Assembly (NCBI GenBank): GCA_018136815.1
Contig: CM030934.1
Coordinates: forward strand, 5,219,587-5,283,586
Direction: 5' to 3'
Source: Isochrysis galbana
Taxonomy: Eukaryota; Haptophyta; Isochrysidales; Isochrysidaceae
DNA: 64,000 nucleotides
Position 1 is the stretch's first letter. Every line of letters starts with the position of its first letter. The notes beneath the pieces were generated by a model, which saw only the letters and a program-made list of their open reading frames with translations, had not been told where the DNA came from and searched no databases. Both the position numbers and the translations under genes were made by a program. Below, in pieces: positions 54,220 to 64,000 of this stretch.

Positions 54220-57200
54220 TCATCTCTTGTCGGGCCCCTGCCGATTCAGTAACTGGGTCTTACACCAAGCGATGCGCTCTTTGAGTGCACGGAGCTCCAC
54301 GTCCATTTCGTCGTCTCCTTCCTCGTCCGTTGGTACATCCTCTGAGATGGTCTCCTCGTACGTATCATCCTTGGTTGCGGTCACGCTGCCATTAGCATTG
54401 AATTGCTCAGGCAAGGCTGACAAGGTCTCGTCCGGCCCAATGCTCTCGTCGGCACCATCGCCCAGCTCGCTAGCATGGATTTGTGCGCTGCCAGATGGCG
54501 TGTAAACAAAATTTTGCGACGTGCGGCGCTCGGGGATTTCAACATGCTCGCCCTTGTTGTCATGACGCGCGCATCTTATCGGCGCAGCGCACGGCGATTG
54601 GGCATGAGGGACGAAGACTGGGACTTTGCCATGTCCGATGTGCCCCCACACCAGCCTGCTGATGGCTAGATTTATCGCGGTGTCGACTTGTCGCGAAGGC
54701 ATTGTTGGACCAACATGCCCAACCTGCTCAGCCAGGATCTGAGCATGGCTGCTATCGGAATGCTCAGACTGAGTCGAATGTAACGGCGCAGTAGGCGTAC
54801 CTGGCGAATGTAAATTGGATGCTGGCAGGACGGCCTCGCCTTTGGGCGACGTGGTCGTCGGCAACGCATTGTTTGCCGTGTCAGAATCTGAATCTGCATC
54901 CCTTGCACGCCTTGACGAAAAGGGAACATCCACGCCGTCGTATGTGCTATCCGGTCGTGCTGGACGAACAGCGTCAGCCTGGACGGTACGAGTAGGTGTT
55001 GAGAGAGGATCAGTGGCCGAGAACTGAAGACACGTGGCGTGCTTACTGCGAGGTGACGGAATGCTAGTCAAGGAAAGCGATGGCTGGTCAGCCTTCGTCT
55101 CGTCAGACAAGGGCGACTTGTCAGCATGAGCGACGGGAGAGGGTTGGAGCAGTGTTGAGCGTACGATCGAACTCTTCACAAGGGCGTTGCTGCATGGCGA
55201 AATCGGGATCGGCGTTGCCTGCAAGGCATATGCGTGGGAGGCAAAGATTGGGCTCGAGGCACTCTCGTGACTCTTGAGAGGAGAGGCATTGTCCTCGAGG
55301 AGCGGGGATGAGGGCGTCCTTGGAAGAGTTTGCTCAAGTGTTGTACGAGGTGAGAAGTTGTCCTCGAGTCTAGGCGAGGACGGCGTCAACGGATTACGCG
55401 CACTGGGTTGCCGTGTTGGTGTGGCATTATCCTCGAGAATGGGCGACGAAGGCGTCCGCAGCGCCAACCCATCCGAGGCCATCTTGAGTGGGGCGCCGAC
55501 AATTTGGCCCGGATGGGGTGGCGGCGTGACGTTTTCCTCAAGAGCGGGCGAGGAAGGTGTAGCCCATGGGGTCCGATCATCACCCGCGGTATGTGCCAAG
55601 GAACTCAGCGCTCGAGGAGTGCGTGGCAAGAGGTGCGCCGCCCACTGTTCGGGCTGATTATCTTCCAGAAGAGGGGATGCTAGTGAAGCAGGAGCTAAGG
55701 GGGGGTCCACAGCCGCAGGGGTCTCGGCTTGGCGTTGTGGGGAGAGCGCCGACTCGGCCGTCGGTGGGCCAGACAAGTGCGACGTAAGATCGCCGTCATT
55801 TCCGAAGCTCCTCGCTTCAAATGTCGCAGATATACCCCCCAGCTCCACGTCAAGGTCAATCTGTGCCGCATCAAGCTGAGCTTGTATCGCCCTGAGGCGT
55901 TGGGCGAGCTCATCTTGGCTCGCACGTACGGCATGAACGCCCTCCTTGTCCAATGCACCCCAGCCGAATGCCAGCCCATCCGCACCGTCTGCTGCCACGA
56001 AGGGCGCCGCCGCCGGAACCTGGTCACGCCTCGCATTTGAAAGTAATGGCGCGGTCTCCAAGGCGGCGGTGGAAGAGAGCTGCTGTCCGAGCCTTGCACC
56101 GGGCTGAGCCTGAAATTCATGTTGCCCATTGGTGCTGCGCACCTCTGACCGCACGTCTGTGGCTTCATATATTGGGGCCACAAGGGAGGCATCAAAGCAA
56201 TCGGATCGGTGCACATGGTGTGTCTCATCACCACTCAGCCATCGGCGTCGCAGTACTTGAAGGGTGCGAACCTCTAGCGAGTCAAGCAAAAGGCTTTCAT
56301 CTAGATCGGGCGTATCCCATTGCGCCAGTCGAGAGGACAAGCTTTCACTAGATCTCAGCGTCGCAACTGGGTTTGGCTGCGCTTCGTTGTGGCGACGCAG
56401 GCCAGGTCTGGGCTCCAAATCAACAGAGGCGCCGACATTCCGCAACCCACTCACATTGCCCCACACTTCCTGGATGTGGCGTCCTCTGAATCGCTCCAAG
56501 TAATCGTCTTCGTCTGCATTCGCCTGTGTATCAGCGGCGTCTCTGCCTATGCTAGTATCTTCAGCCGGGCTACATGACCCGAGGTTGTCAGCTTGGCGAG
56601 CTGGCATGAAAGCAAGCGAGTCCCAAGGCTCCTCACTGTCGTTGGGTCCAAGGAGAGCCACTCGTTCCAAAGAGCCAGGAGGCGTCGGTGCAGCCTTACG
56701 AAACCGGTTGACGAGAGAGCTCAGCGGCGGCCGAGACATGTTAGCGAACGATAGCTCGCTGCTGGGGTCGTACGTTGGACCCCGGGTTGATGATGACTCA
56801 GGTGGGCTCATAGGCTGCGGTTTGTTGGAAATAGGCGAAACGGCGTGTGCACATCCAGTCAAAGACATTGGACTTTGAGCCGGATCACTTGGTTGAGACA
56901 AGCTCGCGATGGCAGGTGATACTGTGGGGCTCGATGGCGCCGAGCCTGTGCATCTGGAAGTCCGTGTGTGTAAGTCGTGCGATGAGGGCACGACCTCCGA
57001 TGCGGAGGATACCGATGCTTGAATGGAAGGCGCGGCCGCTACTGGGTGATGGCGGGCGGCCGTCACAGGTGATGGCTCATCCGGCAAGGGCGGATGCAAG
57101 GGCGAGTAGGCGAGCTCGCTGCGCAGGTCCACGGATGTTTGCGAGCTCGCAGCCGTTGCGATGCAACACGCGGGCGTGGAAGGAGAGGTTGCCGTTCGAG

Positions 57201-58668
57201 GGGACAGGCTAGGACGCGGTGAAACAAAGGACGAGCACAACGATGGAGGGGATTTGATAGAACTATGTTCCTCGCCCCGAGGTGACATCAAGGGACTTGA
57301 GGCGTTCTCGTGCACAGTCACGGCTTCCAACGCACATGACAGCGATCCGTCCTGACATGCATATCCAGTTTCCTCATCATTTCGCGTACCTCCGAGTCGC
57401 GAGTCTGAGGCACAAGCATTCCACCTACCCAATCCTGAAGCGGGGGGGGAAGAACAGTGCCCTCCAGAACTACTCGGCAGGTTGGTCGGTCGTACTTCCC
57501 TCGTTGACGCTCCACTAAGTGGTGGCGAACCTACGGGAAGCCCAGCGTCGACACGTCGCTGGCGCCGAGCAAGCCATCGGCGAAACTCTACCTCTCCCTC
57601 CGATTCGTAGCCACTTGAGGAATCGCATACCGCAAAGTCTCCATCCCCTGCAGACTCGTGTGCAATCCTCTCAGCCTGCTTGTGCTGAGTCGTTGACAAA
57701 GGCTGCTCGAACCAAGCTGAAGGAGCTTTTGGGCCGTAAGCACCAAAGTTCAGCGAGCATGAGTCCATCCCGCTTCCGTTTGCCGCGCATGCAGCCGCCG
57801 ATGTGCGCACAGCCCCAGCGACCGATGCATGCAGAGGTGTGGTGGATACTTGCGAATAGCCGCTTGCCGCTGCGGGTGCCGGAGCACTATATTCCGCTCC
57901 GTCGGAGGTGTTGGAGGCACTGGTGCTTCTCTCGCGCGCCCGGCCAGTGACAGGGATGGTAGCTTCAGACGCAGCTGACCTCGAGCGCCAACGTGGCGTC
58001 GCCGAGCTCGGACCGTCGATAGGCGGCGGTCGTGCGGAGGATGAGGCGCGCCACAACGCCATCCCCATATCCGTCATCGAGACCAACTCAGAGGGTCGCG
58101 TTGACGAAAGCGGCATCGGCCTGCTAGAAGACGGGCGTGAACGGTTCCCGCATGTAGCGGACCCGGCGTGTGCTGTGATCGCTTCTGCACTTGGCGCAGC
58201 TCCCGCGTTGCATGCACCAGTCGATGGCGCAAAGGTATCACGATTGATGTACCCTTGAGCGAAAGCAGGTCTGTGAGAATCTGCAGATGTCAACCGCCCG
58301 GCAGCGCCTCCACCGCTCCCGGCTCGCGGCGCCTTGACCGTGCCAACTACGAGAGGCTGAGCCCTTACAAGTTCGACAGCGGCATTGACGTCGTGGGCGG
58401 CGGCACTCGAGCCGCTCAAGCTACGCAGTGGAGCACGTGATGCTGACGACTTTGACGGCCTCGACGCCCATGCGCTAGGCGGGCCATGCGGCCGGGTTGG
58501 TGCTGGCCTGACGCGGTTGGATGGACGCTGAGTTGTCGCTTGCGGCTCGACCACCGGCCTGACACGGTTGGACGGACGCTGAGTTGTCGCTTGCGGCTCG
58601 ACCACCCGTGAGGCGCCCACGGCGCGTCCGGCGAGCGCGAGGTCCTGTTGTGTGCTGTTCGCTCGCAT
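54220..58668 (-). CDS. Large disordered protein with SSPxLEDN repeats and a C-terminal coiled coil
   Basis: Single exon, 1482 residues from ATG 58668 (MRANSTQQDLALAG). Most of it is Ser/Pro/Thr-rich and predicted disordered. Near the N-terminus a 17-residue unit (VVEPQATTQRPSNRVRP) is repeated twice in tandem. At about residues 990-1140 five copies of a [TA][ST]P..LE[DE]N.[TSQ]P module occur (for example TPSSPILEDNATP, TPSSPRLEDNFSP). Short coiled coils lie near 900 (QDELAQRLRAIQAQLDAAQI) and at the extreme C-terminus (DVELRALKERIAWCKTQLLN). A conserved-looking segment near 710 (DYLERFRGRHIQEVWGNV) is not recognised. The many SP/TP sites suggest regulation by proline-directed kinases. Function unknown; a cytoskeletal or cell-cycle scaffold is a guess. 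Confidence 0.7.
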   Translation of the reverse strand: MRANSTQQDLALAGRAVGASRVVEPQATTQRPSNRVRPVVEPQATTQRPSNRVRPAPTRPHGPPSAWASRPSKSSASRAPLRSLSGSSAAAHDVNAAVELVRAQPLVVGTVKAPRAGSGGGAAGRLTSADSHRPAFAQGYINRDTFAPSTGACNAGAAPSAEAITAHAGSATCGNRSRPSSSRPMPLSSTRPSELVSMTDMGMALWRASSSARPPPIDGPSSATPRWRSRSAASEATIPVTGRARERSTSASNTSDGAEYSAPAPAAASGYSQVSTTPLHASVAGAVRTSAAACAANGSGMDSCSLNFGAYGPKAPSAWFEQPLSTTQHKQAERIAHESAGDGDFAVCDSSSGYESEGEVEFRRWLARRQRRVDAGLPVGSPPLSGASTREVRPTNLPSSSGGHCSSPPASGLGRWNACASDSRLGGTRNDEETGYACQDGSLSCALEAVTVHENASSPLMSPRGEEHSSIKSPPSLCSSFVSPRPSLSPRTATSPSTPACCIATAASSQTSVDLRSELAYSPLHPPLPDEPSPVTAARHHPVAAAPSIQASVSSASEVVPSSHDLHTRTSRCTGSAPSSPTVSPAIASLSQPSDPAQSPMSLTGCAHAVSPISNKPQPMSPPESSSTRGPTYDPSSELSFANMSRPPLSSLVNRFRKAAPTPPGSLERVALLGPNDSEEPWDSLAFMPARQADNLGSCSPAEDTSIGRDAADTQANADEDDYLERFRGRHIQEVWGNVSGLRNVGASVDLEPRPGLRRHNEAQPNPVATLRSSESLSSRLAQWDTPDLDESLLLDSLEVRTLQVLRRRWLSGDETHHVHRSDCFDASLVAPIYEATDVRSEVRSTNGQHEFQAQPGARLGQQLSSTAALETAPLLSNARRDQVPAAAPFVAADGADGLAFGWGALDKEGVHAVRASQDELAQRLRAIQAQLDAAQIDLDVELGGISATFEARSFGNDGDLTSHLSGPPTAESALSPQRQAETPAAVDPPLAPASLASPLLEDNQPEQWAAHLLPRTPRALSSLAHTAGDDRTPWATPSSPALEENVTPPPHPGQIVGAPLKMASDGLALRTPSSPILEDNATPTRQPSARNPLTPSSPRLEDNFSPRTTLEQTLPRTPSSPLLEDNASPLKSHESASSPIFASHAYALQATPIPISPCSNALVKSSIVRSTLLQPSPVAHADKSPLSDETKADQPSLSLTSIPSPRSKHATCLQFSATDPLSTPTRTVQADAVRPARPDSTYDGVDVPFSSRRARDADSDSDTANNALPTTTSPKGEAVLPASNLHSPGTPTAPLHSTQSEHSDSSHAQILAEQVGHVGPTMPSRQVDTAINLAISRLVWGHIGHGKVPVFVPHAQSPCAAPIRCARHDNKGEHVEIPERRTSQNFVYTPSGSAQIHASELGDGADESIGPDETLSALPEQFNANGSVTATKDDTYEETISEDVPTDEEGDDEMDVELRALKERIAWCKTQLLNRQGPDKR

Positions 58669-58679
58669 CTGATGAAGGC

Positions 58680-58970
58680 TTTCTCTTCTATCTCCCTCTC
58701 TCCCTCCCTCCCTCCTCCCCTCTGTCTCTCGCGCGCGCGTGCGTGGCGCTCTCCACTGCCTGCCACTCCTCCGCACCCCTCCAAGCCCTCGTTCTGCCCC
58801 TCCTCCCCCTCCTTTCACCGCTCTCCCACCCACCCCTCCCCGATCTCTCTCTCTCTCTCCCTCTCTCTCTCTCCCTCCGTGAAGGCCGCGGCGCGAGAGG
58901 CGGGAAAAGGGACGAAAATAGTAGAATTAAGATCAGAGAGAGAGAGAAGAGATGGAGGGGAGCGGAGGAG

Positions 58971-59008
<38 letters not shown>
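58680..59008. repeat. CT-rich tract and poly-G run upstream of the 58668 start
   Basis: Positions 58690-58880 are CT-rich on the plus strand, followed by a GA-rich stretch and an uninterrupted run of 37 G (58972-59008). For the minus gene this is a GA-rich leader with a distal poly-C. Confidence 0.9.
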
Positions 59009-59009
<1 letters not shown>

Positions 59010-61271
59010 AGAGGGGCGGGTAGAGCAAGCTGCCTTCTGCCTTCTCTGTTGGAGCGCGAGCTAGCTCCCCTCCCTCCCGGTATTCGCATGGGGACAAGGA
59101 GCGTTCTGGGGACAAAGACGGTAAAGTGTAAAATACCCCGTTCGAAAAAAAAATCTGAAGATTCGGGGCTTATGCGGTACTATCTACCTCTCGATCTCAC
59201 AATTCCACCGCCCTTCAGACATCCCCTCTGACGCCGCCCTTTTCCTTAGCCCCTTTGTTTCCTTTTTGTTCGGTGTCCAAGGGTGGAAGGGTGGGCGGTG
59301 GCGGGCTGGGCCCAGGTTCCACGTTCTAGTTCTAGGTTGGCAAATGCCAAATGCCAGACTTTTGAGATTTTTTGGTAAAATTTGAGGTACGGCTCAAAGA
59401 AAATAAGACCAAAAGCGTTCAATTATCCCCATCCCTGCTATAACACCTTTTCGTTGTCACCTGGAGGTTACTTGATTGACTCAACTTGACACTTCACATG
59501 TTGAAACAGTGATAGTGATGTCATAGCAGATCTGATGTCAGCCTGATGATCTGATATCAGTGCCTTGGGGCCTGAGCTTCTTGTCAGCCTGACATGGGGG
59601 TGGACAAAAATAAATTCTAATTCTAAAAATAGGGGGTAGGCGCGTGGCGCGAACACCTGGCGCGAACGCGAAAGAGTGCGCGCAGGTCGCGCCTCACTTG
59701 CATCGTATGTCGTATGTATGTGTAAATTTAAATTTTTAACAAATTTTTATGGGTCGCGGCGCGGCAAAGGAACGGAACTAGCGCTAACTCAAGACTGGAC
59801 TCCCTGCCGCGGCAAGCGCAAGCACCCTTCCCCCTTATGCCACCCAGCTCTTCACTAGCTTTCTACTGCGCTATAGCTGTAGCGCCCCTCCCTCCACACT
59901 CCACACTCAAACAGCCCCCCACGCCAGGATCCTGTTCTGGTCTCGCAGGCAAGGGGGCCTAATGGGAGGGAGAGGAGCAACTCCTCAGAGAGGAGCTGTG
60001 GGGAAGGAGATGTCTGAGTGGGGGCGCTATACCCTTGCGCTAGGCATGGCCAGCACTGTCACTGTACTGTTCTGTGCTGTTGCCCCCAGCACTGTCACTG
60101 TACTGTTTGCCCCCAACACTGCGATGTAGCACGTATACAAACTGCAAACTGCGTCAACACCGCGTCAACACTTGTCGTGCACTGCGTCAACACTTGCAAG
60201 AGGCCAGATGGGTTAACACCTTGCCCAAGCTACTGTAATGGGCCCTCGAGGGCGCGTCAACGTGAACCCATACGCCCTGCCTGCACGTTTGTACTTTAAT
60301 AAGGGGGTCCTTCAAGTAGAACTTATACCATGCACATGGGGGGCACTTGCCGAAAATACAACCACACCTGAGGTTGCACCCTCTTCTTGTCTTGAGTCGA
60401 AATTATTGGTGCTTGAAAAAGAGGGCGAGGGGGGTTGTGCTTCTTGGGTTGTTGGTAGTTGGAAGAGGGAGTGGGAGAGGGATTCAGGTATTGGAAGAGG
60501 GCCCAAAGGGCACTGCGTTGTAGGTACTTGAGGCCCACAAGAGTGGGGTGAAAACGATAAGTGTAAGTGTATCAACATGGGTCTTGAGTTTGAGTTGAAA
60601 TTTTTGGTGCTTGAAGCTTGAAACAGAGGGTGAAAGGGGGGTCGTGCTGTTTGGGTTGGTTGTGGTGTGAAGGGGGAGTGGGAGAGCGAGTCTAGTGTTG
60701 AAGGAGGGCTTATTGGAGCGACACGGCTAGCGGGCGCGGGCTCGTCCTCTCATCGTCGCATGGCGCCCGCCCCCCTGCAGGGCGCGCCCGCGCCCGGGCG
60801 CGGGCGCGCCCGCGCGGCCGGCGGCCGGGAAGGGGGGTTTCTTAGCCGGAGTTTCTTAGCTGGAGGCCTGCGGCTCGACCCCCAGTTTCTTACCGGGTCG
60901 GCGGCCAATTTCATGTTAAGCTTTCTTAATGCTGGGGTTTCTTAATTAATGGTTAATGGTGCACCCATACTGTAGCTCTAGTTCTAGTAGAAGAGGAAGA
61001 AGAGCATTGTTTGAACATAAGTCGTGTTTTGTTGTAGATACCTCAGACCTCAGTCCTACTCTGCGTGTGGCAACGTCGTCCTTGCCTAGAGTCACTATCG
61101 CCCGCACGAGCGCTAGACGCATGATGTCACCTTTGATCTACAGAATGCTGCTATCTATTCACGGACCACGACCATACGGGTAGATCAAATAAGCATCGCC
61201 AGATTTAGCTTTTAACTCTCCACCACACCCTATGTACCTACCTATCCTTGCCCCCCCCCCCCCTCAGCCTC
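59009..61271. other. Intergenic, dispersed repeats
   Basis: No gene is supported. Positions 59408-59510 match 46794-46880. Positions 59915-60570 match the cargo of the element at 43490-44416, with a partial third copy at 60590-60720. Positions 59150-59175 share GCCCGAATCTTCAGATTTTT (reverse) with about 20433. A poly-C run lies directly before the ATG at 61272. Confidence 0.5.
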
Positions 61272-64000
61272 ATGATGCCGCCCGAGCCGGGATGGTCGGA
61301 AGCCGCGCCCGAGCGAATGCGTGAGGCGGCGCGTGCGGCGGCTAGCTCTGCCGCCGAGTGTGTGCACATCTCGCACACTGGCGCAGCGCTCTCCTCCATC
61401 CTCGGACTGCTCGAGGCAGAGACACGGCAGCATGCCCAGCAGAGAGAAGCGGAGACGGAGGGGAGGCCTCCCTTCTCCTCCAGCGAGTCATGCTTCAGCA
61501 CGGAGCGCGCACGCTCCGCGATCGCTCTCTTTGTCGAGCTCGCCGCATACGCCATCCATCCCAATACGGCGCGACGTCTCTTTGCCCTCTTCACCGCCAC
61601 AAAGGACCCGGCGCTACTCAGTATGTTCTGCCGTGCCATACATCGTCGAGAGGAGTCGGAGCCCTTCCCTGGGGCCGCGCCTCGCCGGTTCTTTGCCTTC
61701 CGTGGCGTGCTCTCCTCGTCGCCTCTGCCGCAGCTGCCAGGCCCTTGCTTTGGGCGAGACGCCTTATCCATCTGGCTTTGGGTTCGCATCGATGAAGATG
61801 TTGATGGTGGTTCTCTCAGATACCAAGTAGGCAGTGGCAAGACAGCGGCTTACTTTGCATCTAGCAGCGGCGATCGCCGCAGCGTGGCAGGTCGTACGCC
61901 ACAGCTTGTGCTCGAATTCGCCGCTGTCGATGACCATACCTTGGAATTGTGGTTGGACTCAGCTCCCGTTGCTGCCTCAGCTGATGGGGGTATCTCCGAG
62001 TCTAGTGAGCTGTGCAACGGTGGGGCTGGCTCCAGTAACCCCGACACATCTGGACGGCATCTGACAGTGGTCGTGTCGAATCAAAAGGCGGGCATGACGT
62101 CTGCGCGGTGCAGCAGGCCCTTGCGCTGCGGACGATGGAACTTCGTCGTGGTGGATCTCGTCGCACCTACACGCCGGTCGCTGTGGCCATTCCAATCAGC
62201 GCAACTTGCGGCACCCACCCCCTTGCTCACGCCAGAGGCATACGCCAAGTCGTTGATGTCCATATATGCCGCATCACCGCAAAGTGCCTGTCTTCATCAT
62301 GAGGACATCGCTGTTGCTCGCTCCACTATTGTGGCGGAAGTTCCAGTCCTAGCTGATGCTGCGCCGTCCATTGCGGACAATCATTCGAAAGGGCTGCTCA
62401 CCATTTACTTGAATGCCATCCCGCAACTGCACACGAAGTTTCCCTTTCCGTCGCCCACGAACGAGCTCAAGCGGTGGGCCGTGGGTGCACCCATCATCCA
62501 ACGATCGGTGGCCAGTTCCTCAGGCTCGGATTCCGCGCTGCCGACCTCGCATCGGAAAGGCTCGTCGCGCCCGTCTGCCTCTTCTCCATCGCCAACAGCT
62601 TCACTGCCTCCCTCACGAACTTCGCCTTTGCGTGCGCAGCTTGGCGAGCTCTTGCTGCTTCCTTGCGCCGCTGGAGGCGCTGCGGTGGCGCGGGCGGGCA
62701 CCTGGCTGCGCTGGACGCCCGGGGCGACGCTTGAGGAGGCTGCTCGCGAAAGCGGCCTCTGCCCCTCGCTCGTGCTCAGCCCGGACGGGCTCTACATGCA
62801 CGGTGCACGCGTCAACCTGCCATCGTTTATGGGCGTCGATGACAGCCGCCGTGGTGAACGCAGCGCAGGCTACAGAGCCACAGCCGACGACGAGGCCAAG
62901 GTTGATCTCAGTGTCAGCGACTTTGGCAACCGCCCGGGCAACAGCGGAAGGGTGAGCAGGCGAGCTCCAACTCTGCTCTTGGGTACTTACCTCGACCCTA
63001 TCGACGCTCTCGCTTGCATGGGCGGAGTAAGGATCATTCTCGGCCTCGCTTCAGTCTGCTTGACGGCCGGTACGGATGCGGCACACGTGCCCATCCACCC
63101 GTCAATCGATCATGTTGCTCATCTGAACGCACTGGAGCGCTCTCAGTCGCAATGCACCGGCGAGGCCACACTTGAGCATTGCGTGGAGATGCTCCGCGCA
63201 TGCGTCCGAAAACGCGAGGCGATGGCTCGTCAATGCATGTCGAGCCGCGCCTTTCTAGTGCTTGCTCTAATCATGACGAGGCTATCGCCGCCGTACCTTT
63301 CTCTCGGTGTGTTGCGGCAGCTAGAAGGGCTCTACCATGACTTGGCAGAGTTGGAACAAGGCGCTACCGCTGCAGCCGTCGTCGCTACAATGCAAGCCGG
63401 AGGACAGGACTTTGCTGTCCCCAATCATCAGAATGCCGCGGTAGTAGCACGTGGCGTGTCTACTGTCATTAGATCGGGCAGTGGCTATGGTGGGAGGCCA
63501 GCTGATGCAGAGCCGCCCTGTGGTAAGGCGAGAATTGGTTTGGGTGGAGCACCCCAAGCGAACCATTGTGCTCGTCGTGCTGACATTGCGTCGACTTTAT
63601 TCATTGGCGACCTTGATGCCGAGGCAGACGCCCTTTCCGCAGCACCAACCCTAGTGTATTCGACTTTACGTAGGCAAATTTTCAATCTGGTGATCGCGGA
63701 CTTCCGAATCTGGCAGCGGTCGAGTGACGTGACCTTACAGCAAGAGGCTGCGCGCTGCTTAGGGCGGTGCGCAGCTCTAGGTGGCCATGGATGCACGGCT
63801 GGCCCCAACAGGACGCCCGACCCATCGACAACACGGCTTTCCGCTCGAGGCTCGAACGCAGTGTTACGTGCCGAGGCAGTTCTCGAAGTCGAGCACGTTC
63901 TCCTTACATTGAGCTGCCTTTATCCTTACGTGGATGGTATTCATGCATCACACATCGTGAGGCAGCGAGACAGCAGTGGCAACCCAAGTTGCACTTCCTC
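61272..64000 (+). CDS. Large BEACH-family-like protein, N-terminal half (3' end outside window)
   Basis: One frame stays open from ATG 61272 to the window edge (909 codons), a length that cannot arise by chance here. An ARM-like N-terminus precedes a concanavalin/LamG-like region at about residues 145-310: GPCFGRDALSIWLWVRIDED, YFASSSGDRRS, TPQLVLEFAAVDDHTLELWL, then CGRWNFVVVDLV. After it come LLTIYLNAIPQLHTKFPFPS and helical repeats with DPIDALACMGGVRIILGLAS and MARQCMSSRAFLVLALIMTRL. ConA-like plus ARM followed by a GG-[VI]-x-[IV]-L helix is the arrangement of neurobeachin/LYST/ALFY proteins, which act in vesicle traffic and autophagy. The PH-BEACH-WD40 part would lie beyond the edge. The frame is certain; the family is inferred. 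Confidence 0.65.
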   Translation, partial: MMPPEPGWSEAAPERMREAARAAASSAAECVHISHTGAALSSILGLLEAETRQHAQQREAETEGRPPFSSSESCFSTERARSAIALFVELAAYAIHPNTARRLFALFTATKDPALLSMFCRAIHRREESEPFPGAAPRRFFAFRGVLSSSPLPQLPGPCFGRDALSIWLWVRIDEDVDGGSLRYQVGSGKTAAYFASSSGDRRSVAGRTPQLVLEFAAVDDHTLELWLDSAPVAASADGGISESSELCNGGAGSSNPDTSGRHLTVVVSNQKAGMTSARCSRPLRCGRWNFVVVDLVAPTRRSLWPFQSAQLAAPTPLLTPEAYAKSLMSIYAASPQSACLHHEDIAVARSTIVAEVPVLADAAPSIADNHSKGLLTIYLNAIPQLHTKFPFPSPTNELKRWAVGAPIIQRSVASSSGSDSALPTSHRKGSSRPSASSPSPTASLPPSRTSPLRAQLGELLLLPCAAGGAAVARAGTWLRWTPGATLEEAARESGLCPSLVLSPDGLYMHGARVNLPSFMGVDDSRRGERSAGYRATADDEAKVDLSVSDFGNRPGNSGRVSRRAPTLLLGTYLDPIDALACMGGVRIILGLASVCLTAGTDAAHVPIHPSIDHVAHLNALERSQSQCTGEATLEHCVEMLRACVRKREAMARQCMSSRAFLVLALIMTRLSPPYLSLGVLRQLEGLYHDLAELEQGATAAAVVATMQAGGQDFAVPNHQNAAVVARGVSTVIRSGSGYGGRPADAEPPCGKARIGLGGAPQANHCARRADIASTLFIGDLDAEADALSAAPTLVYSTLRRQIFNLVIADFRIWQRSSDVTLQQEAARCLGRCAALGGHGCTAGPNRTPDPSTTRLSARGSNAVLRAEAVLEVEHVLLTLSCLYPYVDGIHASHIVRQRDSSGNPSCTS

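Overview
This is nuclear DNA from a eukaryote. At least six genes carry spliceosomal GT-AG introns, which I placed by matching reading frame and phase across each junction. The window also holds LINE retrotransposon copies, hAT-like DNA transposons and long microsatellites. The gene set suggests a free-living, flagellated unicellular protist, most likely an alga: a tubulin-deglutamylase-type carboxypeptidase, a CLASP/TOG-like protein, a TSNAXIP1-like coiled-coil protein, a Nup93 nucleoporin and a plant-type mitochondrial GABA/pyruvate transaminase. I cannot fix the lineage from the sequence. Genes are GC-rich, intron-poor (0-3 small introns, 62-232 nt), and separated by 1-4 kb of repeat-rich DNA.

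Layout. 0-7 kb: a glycosyltransferase-like gene cut by the left edge (minus), a perfect 182-bp tandem duplication, a LINE 3' fragment, then Nup93 (minus, four exons). 8.9-11.7 kb: a CLASP-like gene (plus). 12-16 kb: LINE copies. 16.2-16.8 kb: an intronless glutathione S-transferase. 18-19.4 kb: an ankyrin-coding remnant beside an hAT-like element with an exact 8-bp target duplication. 20.8-31 kb: a head-to-head pair, the TSNAXIP1-like gene (minus) and a four-exon cytosolic carboxypeptidase with a very long disordered C-terminus (plus); the DNA between them holds an AT-rich nest of palindromes. 32.4-34.2 kb: a secreted Pro-rich repeat protein (minus). 36-39.4 kb: a sirtuin-fold protein with ruined catalytic residues (minus). 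41-44.4 kb: a gene interrupted by a 100-N assembly gap, and two hAT-like elements of one family. 45.6-46.3 kb: a single-pass membrane protein. 46.8-48.3 kb: an inverted-repeat element, an AT-rich frameshifted ORF of foreign appearance, and a repeat array. 48.9-50.4 kb: the GABA transaminase. 51.4-53.7 kb: a LINE deletion derivative with a 13-bp target duplication. 54.2-58.7 kb: a 1482-residue phospho-motif repeat protein (minus). 61.3 kb to the right edge: a long uninterrupted reading frame resembling BEACH-family proteins.

The genes are not an operon or a pathway cluster. Three of them (CLASP-like, TSNAXIP1-like, carboxypeptidase) act on microtubules or cilia in other organisms, and two of those share a promoter region. 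The strongest new observations concern mobile DNA: three elements in two families with exact 8-bp duplications and dense sub-terminal repeats of a TATTTGG core, and nonautonomous LINE derivatives that keep both ends but lack the middle. Another is that long homopurine/homopyrimidine tracts sit at gene 5' ends whichever strand the gene is on.
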